Source: Hofstenia miamia (taxonomy: Eukaryota > Xenacoelomorpha > Acoela). Taken from it: 64,000 nucleotides of DNA. Numbering within the stretch: the stretch's first letter is position 1; each line of letters opens with the position of its first letter. Under the pieces are notes generated by a model. That model had not been told where the DNA came from. It did no database searches and saw only the letters and a program-made list of their open reading frames with translations. Below, piece after piece: positions 44,634 through 56,240 of this stretch. A program made the position numbers and the translations under genes. Location of the stretch: the NCBI GenBank assembly GCA_004352715.1, contig SCFE01000112.1, positions 406,080 through 470,079 on the forward strand, in the 5' to 3' direction.

Positions 44634-46841
44634 TTATCAATAACACACTGAAGGAGGCCGACTCACCCCCTGTATTTCAAAGCTATTAAAGATAAACTAA
44701 TGAGCTTTTGCATAATGAAAGATACCCCTTTAAACTACATTTTTGCCAATTTAAAAAAATATATTAATTGGTCTCGATTTTATATGTAAATGAAGCTGTG
44801 ATTTGATCAGCTTTGGAAAAAATAAAGGTGAAAATGCAACAGTTTATTTAATTTATATGACTTCTAATTATTATCAAAGACTTACTCCAAAAGAAAAACA
44901 AAAAACTACACACATGCTCAGCAAGTATTACACAATCAGAGTAGCCATTTTCATAATTTTAAATAAATTGACATTTCTATAAATGAACAAAATAATTAGA
45001 AATAGTCAATAGATGATGTTTATTTATGTTTCAAAAATAAAATACATAACATAATAATATAAATTAAGTTGACTTTCATGGTAAAAGTTCAAGCAAACCC
45101 CCTTGCCCCACACCAAGAGGGGGCCATTTATCAGGCCGTAGCCCAGCATTAGTAATTTAGACCACATTTTATATGGTATATTATCATCGTTAATTATTAT
45201 TCAAAATATAGCACCAAATGAAAATTTCATATTATTTTATTTTAAGTTTAACCCCTGACCCCTTCTCTGATGGAGAATTGACACAGATTTTCAGCACATA
45301 CTTTCTACGATCCTTCTTTTACATGATGAACTATTTTGTTGTCGGCATTTTATTGCTACAATGGTCCAGGGGCCACTCGAAAAATTATTCAGTTTTAATT
45401 TTATTTTATTCCCTGATAATTTTTAGGAAAAGTAAAAAAAATAGCTAAAAAATATTTGCAAAAAAACATGGAGGCTAAATTGTCACTCCTCAGTTCGTTT
45501 AGGGTTAAAGAAAAGTGACCGTGGAGACAAGCTCAAGAAAAAGAAAGCAGCGTAATAGAGATCTTCATTAAAAACGATAGATAGGTTAAGTGATGAGTAG
45601 GTAACCATAACCTTCAAATTCAATAGTTAAAAGAAGAAATTCGATCAATTTATGAGGATTACATTTTGATAATTCAAAAGAAAAAATAGAAAACCTCAAC
45701 TTTGTCAAATTCAATGGAATGAGATAGAGCTAAGATCAAATTCAAGGAACTTAGACCTCAAGAAGAATTAAAGAACTAGCATAAGAATACTTGGGACAGC
45801 AAGATTTAACAATGGAGGAATTAATTATCAAAAAAAATTTAACTTCTCAGGGAGTTGGAAAAGTCAAGATTCGAGAAACTTTTACAGAACTTGCAAGGAT
45901 GAGCACCTTAATCATTTAGAAGAATAATAATTGAGAAATAAAGATGTAAAGAACTTTTGTTTCTTCTCATGATCGTGTTGTAAATGAACATCGAGGGGTG
46001 ACTTAGAAGCAGCTTCTGCATACATGCAAACTCAAGTAGAATAGTAGTAAGGTATAATTTGAGGATGGAGAGATTAGGGTGAAAGTTAGGCAACTAGGGA
46101 TCAAATTCCTAGCCAGATATAGGCTGAAACCATGTAGTATTTTGGACACCCTTAAATGTTGCTTTATAATATATTTTTATTATAGTAACTGAGGCATTTT
46201 TGTTCCCGTTATTAAGCTCCAACTAAAACTTAATTAGATTTTTAAGTGATTGGGTATCATACAAAAAGCCTTTAATTAGATCACACTTAAAATGTTATAT
46301 TTTGCAACCCCAAATTAGATATGCAAGCTAAATTTAGGAAATTCCGGGTCGAAAACCAATCCAATAATAATCTTAACAATTTCAACTAATTAAATTTAAA
46401 CTTTGATTTCTTTGTTATTTTGACATTTGGTTCCATTGTGATAGAAATTACTAATAAATAAATTGCACTGACTGAAGACGGGCTTGAAATAATTGTTGAC
46501 AGGCCGGGTCGGGCCAGCCTAAAAATCCATGAGGTGTTCACCACTGGTAAAGTTTGTTCACTGACTACATGTAAATATTATTTTTTAAACATTTGTTCAA
46601 GTGTAAATAAATCAACTGATTTCAATTATATAGAATAAGAATTCGGCATTCTCTTCACAGACTAGTGCAGACAACTCTCAATTGATAAACCTCATTTAGA
46701 TAGATATTAAATCGCTTTGATTACGATGCGTAACCGATCCATTGTCTGCGCAATGGGAAATCAATCCATCCGTCTGATAAATTGTCAAATGCTCACAAAT
46801 TTGAACACATTCTCACTATTGTCTTTTATTGGATAATACTG
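44634..46841. other. AT- and purine-rich stretch without a recognised gene
   Basis: 45,480-46,100 is purine-rich on the plus strand with short basic frames, perhaps an eroded coding region. CACCACTG near 46,537 looks like one hAT-type right end, with GGCCGGGTCGGGCC just before it; no partner end was found. Confidence 0.3.
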
Positions 46842-47191
46842 CAGACTTGTCAAATAGCCGAGCTTCTAACGAGCTGAGCCGAGCCGAGCCGAGCCGAGCT
46901 TGGGCAGAATATTGGATATACAACGAGCCCAAAACGAACATTTTTAACAAAAGCAAATTTAGGATACTGCTTGTTAATTTGATTATACAGATTTTTCTTA
47001 TTTTTCATTCAATATGCCTTTCAAAAAATCTTATTTTAGAAATGTTTATTAAATAATAGGAAGAGCAATGGAAAAAAATCTGAGAACACAATATTTAAAA
47101 AAAATATGTTATGTGGCGAGGCGAGTCGAACTTACTCAAAATTTAAACGAACCGAGGCGAGCTTAGAAATTACGGCTCGTTGACAAGTCTG
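46842..47191 (+). mobile_element. GAGCC-array hAT-like MITE, copy C
   Basis: Starts CAGACTTGTCAAATAG, ends GCTCGTTGACAAGTCTG. It shares the core CTGCTTGTTAATTTGATTAT and the later AAATTTAAACGA with copy B. The GAGCC array is short (about four units). No exact target duplication. Confidence 0.88.
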
Positions 47192-47564
47192 ATACTAGGT
47201 TGCCACTGCCGCTAGTAGAACTTTGAGATAAATTTTCTTACATATAATCGAAATACCTTTATTTGAATATAGTTATATGGAAACAACTAAAGTTAACCTG
47301 GAAAACAAAATTTAAGAATTTCTAGTCAAATAGAATATAGCATGATGGAAATTAGTTTGAACTTTCTCGAATTTCCTAATACTGGCGATTTTTTCTCGAA
47401 ACTAGACCTTTAGCAGATTTCCACCCCTAATTCTATGTAATACCATTTCAACATATGTAAAAGGATTAAATATTGATAAGTTATATGAAAGAATGGCGAT
47501 GAAAAAAGCGTTTTTTAAGATATAATGTATCGAAATACAAAAAATATCAAGTCTAAGTGAGGCC

Positions 47565-47650
47565 AGAGATGGAATCGGATCGGATTGAATCGGATACGGA
47601 TCGGATTGGATCTTCATTTTGAGAAACTTCGGATCTGTTTCGGATCAAAA
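47565..47650. mobile_element. Possible hAT-like end with GGATCGGATT words
   Basis: CAGAGATGGAATCGGATCGG begins a block in which CGGAT recurs about six times in 80 bp. No matching right end was found before the duplicated region. Confidence 0.4.
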
Positions 47651-47696
47651 AATTTTTAAAACTTGTGTATTTGTACATTTTATAAATTACACACAT

Positions 47697-49037
47697 TTTT
47701 ACATTGAATCCCAATTTAAGTGTGTTAGTAATCTCAATGTAAGTGACATTTTGTATTTGAATTTCATTGTTCATGCAACAAGTCCCGCGCTATTCTTTCC
47801 AACAACTTATAAAATTGGTGACGAATAATTCAAATCTGAAAATGTAATTCATGTTCGCTATCACATAAAGATAAAATAGTAAAGCAACCAAAAACACTTG
47901 TTTGTACAAACTTGCAAATGGAAGAGCAGAATTCTGAAAAAGATTCTCTCTAATATGTATGTCAAAGAAAAAGCACAGAACATAGAGAAACACATGGAAT
48001 GCTTTTAGCTTTTGCTAACACTGCCAAAATGTAAAAATACTAATATAATTTGGGATGCTCTTCAATCAAAAAATCTCATTTAAATATGCACTCTAAGCAA
48101 CTTGCAATGCCAAGATCAACTTAGTACTCAGAAGGTTTGTCATTATAATCACGAATAAAAAAAAGGTTATGGAACCACACTATTAATAGGGTATTAATTT
48201 ATTTAATGTTGCTGTTATATAATTTAAAATTTTTAATCCAATTTCAGTAAATTCAAAATTTATATTTAAAACTCAAATTTTGTTTGAAAAATTAATTTTT
48301 TTATCACGGATTTTAATACACTCTACAACAATTTTTTTAATGTCTTGCAATATAAATTTTGGGGTTNTTTTACATTGAATCCCAATTTAAGTGTGTTAGT
48401 AATCTCAATGTAAGTGACATTTTGTATTTGAATTTCATTGTTCATGCAACAAGTCCCGCGCTATTCTTTCCAACAACTTATAAAATTGGTGACGAATAAT
48501 TCAAATCTGAAAATGTAATTCATGTTCGCTATCACATAAAGATAAAATAGTAAAGCAACCAAAAACACTTGTTTGTACAAACTTGCAAATGGAAGAGCAG
48601 AATTCTGAAAAAGATTCTCTCTAATATGTATGTCAAAGAAAAAGCACAGAACATAGAGAAACACATGGAATGCTTTTAGCTTTTGCTAACACTGCCAAAA
48701 TGTAAAAATACTAATATAATTTGGGATGCTCTTCAATCAAAAAATCTCATTTAAATATGCACTCTAAGCAACTTGCAATGCCAAGATCAACTTAGTACTC
48801 AGAAGGTTTGTCATTATAATCACGAATAAAAAAAAGGTTATGGAACCACACTATTAATAGGGTATTAATTTATTTAATGTTGCTGTTATATAATTTAAAA
48901 TTTTTAATCCAATTTCAGTAAATTCAAAATTTATATTTAAAACTCAAATTTTGTTTGAAAAATTAATTTTTTTATCACGGATTTTAATACACTCTACAAC
49001 AATTTTTTTAATGTCTTGCAATATAAATTTTGGGGTT
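47697..49037. repeat. 670-bp direct duplication joined by one N
   Basis: 47,697-48,366 and 48,368-49,037 appear base-for-base identical at an offset of 671, with a single N at 48,367. Any short frame here occurs twice. No gene is recognised in it. Confidence 0.95.
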
Positions 49038-50231
49038 GTTCTTTAATTTGCCATTATTTGTGCTATTCTTGTTTTCATCGCCTTAGCTGCAATTTTGAAG
49101 TAAATTTATCTTGTTTGAAACAACTTCAATTCATAGTGACAATTCATAGTTCCAGAAAATTGTACCACCTGTACTACATTGCGCTTATAATATTTTGGAT
49201 ATTTGACTGTTGTTGAAACCAGTCCGGCTAAAACAAGCCTGCATAATGAACAAACATTTTTATTGGTATGTGTTCTGCTCTCGCCATGAACATTTACTTA
49301 AAAATACAAGATTTAAGAGTTTTATGCTACCACATTTTACTAACTAAATCTAGGGAAACATCTACCTTCGTTTGATATTTTAAATCAAAGTTTTCTGAAA
49401 TCTGCAATATTTAATCATGATGGATTGCAGATTACAAAAGTTTAAATATGCGACGATTTGAGATCAGTTATTTCGATTATATAATGTAAAATCACTGGGT
49501 TGAATCAAGAGAGAACTTTGCCAGAGGACTTAGTGTCAAAGCAGAATGTCGCTGATGTGAACATATACTAGAGCAACAGTGATTCTAGTAAACAAGAGAA
49601 CAGGTTAAACTATTTCTCTATTTACAGATGCTTGGGTGTCTTATATACAATGCGTATTTACAATATTTACAAACATGAAAACAACTAGTCAACACGGAAA
49701 GCGCGTGATCTGGCCGATAAATAACAACAACTACCAACTGATGTTACAATAAAACCAAAAAGATTCCTTTATCCTCAGTGCTCTATTAAGTACATTCCGT
49801 ACACATGGATCTGACATTTCAAAAATTAAAAAGAGATTTAAAAACCATACATTGAATTTATTAGTCCTGTCGCAATGGTCAGGATTCGCGAAATATATTG
49901 CTTCAAAGCAAAATCAAACTCCCTCGAGAGATTTAATCTTTAATTCCCTTCACGCTTAGAATCCATATAAGCGACGTCATGACTTCAAAGTGATCTTCTG
50001 ACATCAGTGACGGGCGGAATACTTCGAGTACCAATCAAAGTCAGTCGATTACATTATTTTTATAATTAAATTATAAATACAAGGAAATCATTTGGAAACT
50101 ACAAAAATAGACTTCTTTATAACCACAAATTGAAAAATATAATTGGAATACGAGTTGTTATTAAATATGCAGAACTTCAAAATTTTTATCTAAACCGTAA
50201 TAAAGTGCAAACCAATTTCTGGAACTAAGGC
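49038..50231. other. Unassigned DNA, possible old LTR
   Basis: 49,552-49,835 has a TG start, an ACAATAAAACC signal followed by T-rich sequence, and more balanced base content, as a solo LTR might. With no second copy, primer site or target duplication seen, it is left unassigned. Confidence 0.25.
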
Positions 50232-50463
50232 TACGTTTAGACTACGTGATTCGTGATTGGGCACATGCTGATCCATCAAATTTGAAAGCACTCCACGTCT
50301 ACGGATGTGTTGGTTACCCCTTCATGAGGGTTTCGGCTGAAAGTAGAAAGGGTAACCATTACTATGGAAATGGCAACCAACGGTACTTTCCAGTCAGAGT
50401 TAGTGATTGGGACCCTCATGTTCGGGAATTGGAGACAAAATATCCACATAAAAGTTTTAAAAG
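50232..50463 (+). CDS. Candidate internal exon, unknown protein
   Basis: From a TTTAG at 50,231 the plus strand is open for 77 codons and reads DWAHADPSNLKALHVYGC, GYPFMRVSAESRKGNHYY and SDWDPHVRELETKYPHK, then meets a good donor, AAAAG|GTAAGC, at 50,463. Composition is that of a globular soluble protein. No family is recognised and no neighbouring exon was found. The left edge TTTAGACTACGTGATT recurs at about 59,381, so this may be part of a repeat or a transposon-carried exon rather than a host gene. Confidence 0.4.
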
Positions 50464-51545
50464 GTAAGCTCTAAGACTTAAACTTCATGATTTGTGGTTC
50501 TTGGTCGTTGGAAAAAATGGCTACTTTTTCCTGAAAAATGGTTACTTTTTTAACTTGGGTATTGATTTGACCAGAAAATTTTCTCATCAGGCATTCAACC
50601 TAGGCGTTGACTTGACAGTGGGTAATGTATTTTAGAGAGCTTAGAACAATACAATCCAAAAAAGACATTAAAATTTTGGACTTTTGTTGAAAAAACTTTT
50701 TGGAAGATTTTCAGATTATATAGACCAAGTTTGGCCAGGAAGTGCTCAGCCTGTATATGGCCTATGGTTATTGTAAATGCCCAGAATGATAAAGTAAGAC
50801 TAGAGCCTTCGAATGGTGTATAGCACAAAGCCATATAGGATCAATACAACTTGGTAAATAAATGATTTTAGGTTCAATCTGAAAAAGATAAACACTTCAA
50901 GAAAAAATCACAATTCCACTATCTGGAATAAGTAAGCAAAACTCGGGTTAGGTTCATGGTTTACCCACTGGTCAATTTGTCTGCTGGTACAGTAACCCCG
51001 GTTGGGAAATGAATTTCTTTCTTTTTACAAAACCCTAAAATCATTTGAAATAGTTTAATTATTGTCAATAACTTGGGCTTCAAATAAACTTAGATAAATT
51101 TAAGAACATTCTCTTATTCAAAATTTTTGAAATCTAAAAACCGTTAATACTAGTTTACATAATATGTAAAAATCGTTTGTAAGAACCTCTGATAGCAAAT
51201 AATAAACTAAATTCAACCACTAGAAGCTGATTATAAACAATCTGAAATTTAAGGAAGAACTGTAACGGTATAAATTTATGTGCAAAGTAGCACAGTAGAG
51301 TTTGTCAAGTGCTGAATCTAGCAAATTCGATGCGCTTAAATAAAATTTCACCCAGAAAAATTCGCGAAGGGCGATGGCTATATTTGATGGATTTAAATGT
51401 CGTTATAACAAGTGATCTTAGAATTGACTAACATTGTAGGATTTAAGTAAATGTGCTCTTTATTTTGGTGGCAGTACCAAATGGATCTAAAATTTGTGTC
51501 GGAAATTCATGCGATTATGTAGATAAATTTTATTTCTTAAAAATA

Positions 51546-53145
51546 CAGTACTGGAAATATGTATTCAACCACCTTGCTATTTTGAATAAATAATGAATAT
51601 TCATTGGATAGAGTGTGCCTAAAGTTATAACTAAGTGTTACTTTGATTAAGAAAGGAAAATCTGTATGTCTAATACCATAAAATATGTAGAATAACAATT
51701 GGTTATTAATTTTTAATCAAAATTACAAAACTTTTATTGGAAAAATGTATTCGGCCACCTGGAAAAATTTTAACAAATGAGTAAATCCAAAAAAAGTAAA
51801 TTCAAAATAAGATACATAAATAAATAATTAGCAACAGAATTGTCTCTTCTAATACTTGTAGTGTGTCCCTTTGAGCGAATAACAGCTTCAAGGCGATCAG
51901 GGATTGAAGAAAAAGTCTTTCAATAAAGCTGTTGGGAATTGCATAAAATTTTCTTTATTGCGCTCTACAGCTCGTGTTCAGTGTGAAGAGTATGCTGTCC
52001 AATTCGATATTTGACCTCTTTCCACGTATTTTCGATAATGTTAAGGTCTGGGCATTGGCCAAGCCAGTCAGCAAGGATAGCAACCCCATTATTGCGGAAA
52101 TTTTTCATTTCTTTTGAGGTATGACATAGAGCACCATCTTTGATGATATATTGATCACTTGTAAAGAGTGGCAAGAGTTCCTTTTCTATGATCCGAGCAT
52201 ATTAAGAGCTTAGGAGAGTACCAGTGATGTGAACAATCTTGCGAGAGCCATTACATTACAGACTTCCCACCATAACTCATGGTCCCCCGAATAAGTTTAG
52301 GCAAGAATCTGAACTTCTGTCTAGTTGGTCTCGTTATCAACATTCTTTTCGATGAGTAAAGCTCAAATCTTGACTCATCTGAAAATATAACATCAGACCA
52401 ATGTTCAGATAAATTGGTTCTCATTAAATTGGCCCACCTCCCCGGGCATAATCTTTAATTTAAGGTTAAGATTGGCTTTCTGGGTGCCACAAAAGTCCCC
52501 ATTGAGTACTTCTTTAGGATGTTTCGCACAGTTCTTGCCCTCACGAGGTGACCATCAGCCAATTCCTTGCGAAATTCCTCTGAAGTCTTCCTGGGATTTC
52601 GCTTTGAAAGGCACATAAGAGCTGATTGGGAGGTTTTGGAGGTTTTTCGGACTTTGGTCTGGGGACAATGCTGTTTTCAGAAGTGAAACGTCTGATGATA
52701 TCCCTGACAGTACTTCGAGGTCGCTCTAAAAATCGAGCTATATTAAATTGACTCATCCCTTCCAAATGTTTGTGGATATATCAACTCGAGGATGGCAATA
52801 TGTATGTGACCAGGCATCACATATGGCGAAGAAAGACTGTTATTAGACATTTTCAATATAAATAGACTGAAAAAAGCTCAATCAAAGAAATTTTTTACAG
52901 ATTCTCTTATTTGGTCTGAAATTGCCGAATACATTTTTCCAAGAAAAGATTAGCAAACTACAGGCATTGTAGCATTTCTCCTTGAGATTTAAAGTAAGCA
53001 GTGATAAATATCTATCAACAGTGATGAATTCCTCTTTCTACAACCCCAAATCAAATTAAAAAAATAACTGTGACATTCTTGGTGTCCATCTCTTAGAAAC
53101 ATTTACGACAAATCATGGGTGGCCGAATTCTTTTTTCCAGTACTG
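51546..53145 (-). mobile_element. Fossil Tc1-like element with doubled (IR/DR) ends
   Basis: Outer ends begin CAGTACTGGAAA and continue with TATTC..CCACC, bordered by TA. About 185-190 bp inside each end lies a second copy in the same orientation, TGGAAAAATGTATTCGGC (51,738 and 52,941 inward). 1,600 bp, transposase on the minus strand. Confidence 0.9.
51965..52765 (-). pseudogene. Broken Tc1-like transposase
   Basis: Minus-strand 52,765-52,541 gives MSQFNIARFLERPRSTVRD, a helix-turn-helix. After frameshifts, 52,174-51,965 gives KDGALCHTSKEMKNF and CPDLNIIENTWKEVK, the last two catalytic blocks. The usual Asp of 'DNAxxH' is Gly here, and frames shift between blocks, so the protein is dead. 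It is distinct from the intact transposase at 43,508. Confidence 0.88.
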
Positions 53146-53683
53146 TATTTTCACTACTACGTACTAAAATTCTAACTTAGAGATTTGTCTTAAAAAATTT
53201 AGTCATCCAATACAAAAATTCAAACCTTTCCAAAGTCACTGCTTCTGTTGCAAAATAAATTTGTTAAATTCAGATGTCAAATGGGTCAGATATTTTCAAC
53301 TACAACTCCCATATTTAGCATGAACAATAAATTTTATTGACAAGATACTTTGCGGATTTCTGACTTAACACCCCATCGGCTGATCGGGTTACATTGTCCT
53401 GCTTACTATCGTTATTAGTTAGGAGTACCACGCTCCATAGTGGAGGTAATATATTGATTAATAGAGCTTGTTTAAAAATCATTACAAATAATTTTTTTAA
53501 CGCTGATTAGAGCCCAAAATACCAATGTTTTAATAATGCAACGTCTATCAGCTGGTACTGAGAATCTACTAGAAGCCTCAAACAAGTGAAATCTTAACTA
53601 AAGAGGCTGGAATAAGCATCCATACACTTATAAAATACATTCGCTAACGCGTAAATCAGCATTGAAAGAAAATGTGAGCTTAC

Positions 53684-54217
53684 AGGGCTAATAAACTGCA
53701 GAGTGCCTGTGAATGGCTTTTCTAGGACGTCTTTTGAGGTCTCATTCGGATGTCTGATTTTCAAGTAGTCACAATTTTGACATCTACCTGTTTCATCTTT
53801 TTTCAGATACTGACAGCAAACATTGCGTTTGAAACTCGCATAGTGATCACCTTCCATCTAAAAGAATATATTTAACTTTTCACCTTCACAAGGATGCTGT
53901 TTACACATCTCAATTAAAATTTTATAGAGAAAAAATAACAAATATTGCTTCAGATCTCTACACGAGCCAAGTCTAACTCATCAATGGAACCATTTCACCC
54001 ACTTTATATATATATATATATATATACAAAAACCAAGTCAATTTCTATAAATTTGATATTGACAGGTTGGCAATGCTAGCAAAAGTTGTGAAATGAATTT
54101 TCTCAGCTATAATAACTGTAGGGAAAATGGGACACTTAGCCATTCATCATGAAATAAAATTCACAAGAAAATTGTTTTTGCATTGCTTTTTTAGCAAATA
54201 CTCATATATGTATAATG

Positions 54218-54260
<43 letters not shown>

Positions 54261-56240
54261 TAGGGCCCTGCGAGTACTCGAAATTCGAGTCGAGTTCGGG
54301 TCGAGTTCGAGTACTCGAACTTGACTCGATGACCAAAAACTCAACTCGACATTTCGAGTACTCGAACTCAACTCGATATTTGTTTCAATTTCATCTATTT
54401 TTCATTCATGATTACCTATAATGTCGAAGATTCCAACAAACTTTTAAAACTTACCCCAAATTGTAAGTCTTCAGGCATGTTTTCTTTTATTTAGTTTCGC
54501 ATATTGTATCTTTTCTGTTTATATAAGGCAGCATAGTTATACATAGCTTAGCCTACCGAGAATAAGTCTAAATATAATTGTAACTCGACTCCAATCTAAA
54601 AATTTCAACTCGCAGGGGCCTAATATATACAATAACTCCCCCCTTAAACGTTTTTGCAAACTAGAATTTAATCTTTTGCATTCAACTGTCCCATGTTCCC
54701 TACAGATTAAGGTAATATAGTACGCTATACAGCTACAAATTTTCTAAAAATACTGAATGTATTTCATCCATTTCTTAATCACTGTCTCTTCAAACAAAAA
54801 TGATTATATACTATCTTAAAGACGTTGATATATTAATATTAACATTGGAAATGTTTCACTTTCTCATCAGGAAATACTAAAAAACTTTTTCACAATTATT
54901 TTTTATGAAAATTAAAAATGCAAGTTTCTTTTAGTTTAAAAACAACACATGCAGCTAAAAAATGATAAAATTAGTAGAACTTGAGACTATTATGTTGTTA
55001 TCAATGCCATTGTTTTTAGATCCCCCATATTACCTATATAATGTTATCTAAACAAACAATGCATTTTTTCATAGCGCAACTATATGGGAATTCAACACAA
55101 TGCATTAAAAGACCCCATGTTCTTCGTGTATGTGGCTCATTAAATGTCTCATTGGGTGTGGATTCTTTATTTTTAACGAAAATTTTATGCATCAGACTCT
55201 TATATAATGAAAAAACGAACGAAAAGACGGGCTCATTTTTCCTAAAGATTGTTGCTTTTCAATGATTTAATGGTATTTTATAAAACAACTATAAGCATTT
55301 GTTCGAAGAACTAATCAATCCATAACAGCAAAATGAACTGTGGAAACCCACAACAAATCTACACCACATCAAAGCTCCATTTCAGTGCCCCTGTCCTGTT
55401 TTCCCTACCCTAAAGCTAGTTTCAATAAAAATATTTCCCGCCAGAAAGAAAAGATCATCGCCAACAAAGTTTGGAAGTCACTAAGATTTTGCAAGAAGGA
55501 AGTTTCTGTCTGATATTTTAGAGTTATGGATTATCAATAGAAAAGTTAAAACTCAATGAGCATGGGCGAGAGCAAGGGCTGGAAATGAACAACCCCATTA
55601 AATAATGGTGAAAATTTAAATTTTAGCTTCTTCAAATCTTAAAAACTACTCGCCCCTTCCAAGGGTTGAGAAATGCAATTAAACCTTAATGCAAGAAGAT
55701 AATTCTAAACTTTAGACATATATTACAACATAATGCAAGTTAAATGCAAGCAAAAATTAGTTTTAAAAATATTCACAAAATTGCTATTCATTTATTGCAT
55801 CTGATCATGTCACATTCACATATATATGGCGTTATTGTACTTTAGGGGACCCAGTTTGAGTGACGTCACAAAATGGGTATAAAACTCTAACCCTAACCCC
55901 AATCCCTACCTCAAAACTTAAAAATTTTGCAAAAAATTAATCAACAAGATGAAATGCAATATAATTGCATTGGTTGGAGAGTAGGGTTAGGGTTAAGGTT
56001 AGAGTTTAATACCCATTTTATGACGTCACTCAAACTGGGTCCCCTAAAGTACAATAACGCCTATATATAGATACATGTTTAAAATATGCAAAAATTAAAT
56101 CATTAATTATAAATATAGGCAGAAGTATATTTGATGAAAAACTTCCGGTTTGATTTGTGTCCGTTGCCAAATGCGCAACGCAATCCGCATTAGTAGTAGT
56201 TGTAGTAGAAATGTAAGAGTGAACTAGAATAAAGCCTACC
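53684..56240 (-). CDS. Candidate two-exon gene, Cys-containing unknown protein (partial)
   Basis: Exon 53,857-53,684 (58 codons) follows acceptor TTCTTTTAG and ends at donor GTAAGC in phase 0. It reads MEGDHYASFKRNVCCQYL then GRCQNCDYLKIRHPNE, with four Cys in a C-C..C-x2-C arrangement that could bind zinc. An upstream exon ending at 56,240 (donor GTAGGC, phase 0) contains ATG GAG CAT AAG just before the donor, and an open frame reaching back to about 56,380 (SSVQRRTAHAKRLRKT); whether that part is coding or 5'UTR is unclear. The next exons, expected left of 53,684, were not found. Two MITEs lie in the intron. No domain is recognised. Confidence 0.45.
54005..54026. repeat. (TA)n microsatellite
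   Basis: About eleven TA units; a second array at 54,221-54,259 abuts the MITE at 54,261. Confidence 0.9.
54261..54622. mobile_element. hAT-like MITE with CGAGTACTCG words
   Basis: Left end TAGGGCCCTGCGAGT, right end inward TAGGCCCCTGCGAGT, perfect 8-bp duplication ATATATAC at 54,253-54,260 and 54,623-54,630. The left part is packed with CGAGTACTCGAA and TCGAGTTCGAG words. It landed at the edge of a (TA)n array. Confidence 0.95.
55828..56061. mobile_element. Fold-back MITE with about 80-bp arms
   Basis: Arms start GGCGTTATTGTACTTTAGGG on both sides and stay nearly identical for about 80 bp, including GTGACGTCA and CTAACCCTAACCC. The loop is about 65 bp. TATATAT borders both ends. Superfamily not determined. 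Confidence 0.9.

Noticed and set aside
47790-48664. Two identical 67-aa minus-strand frames suggesting a duplicated gene
   Set aside because: They are the same frame in the likely assembly duplication; the translation has no gene-like features.
49552-49835. Solo LTR
   Set aside because: TG start and an AATAAA-like signal only; no target duplication, clear CA end or second copy.
55860-56000. Telomere-like CTAACCC/GGGTTAG as an internal telomere
   Set aside because: Only a few units, and they are part of the mirrored arms of a fold-back MITE.
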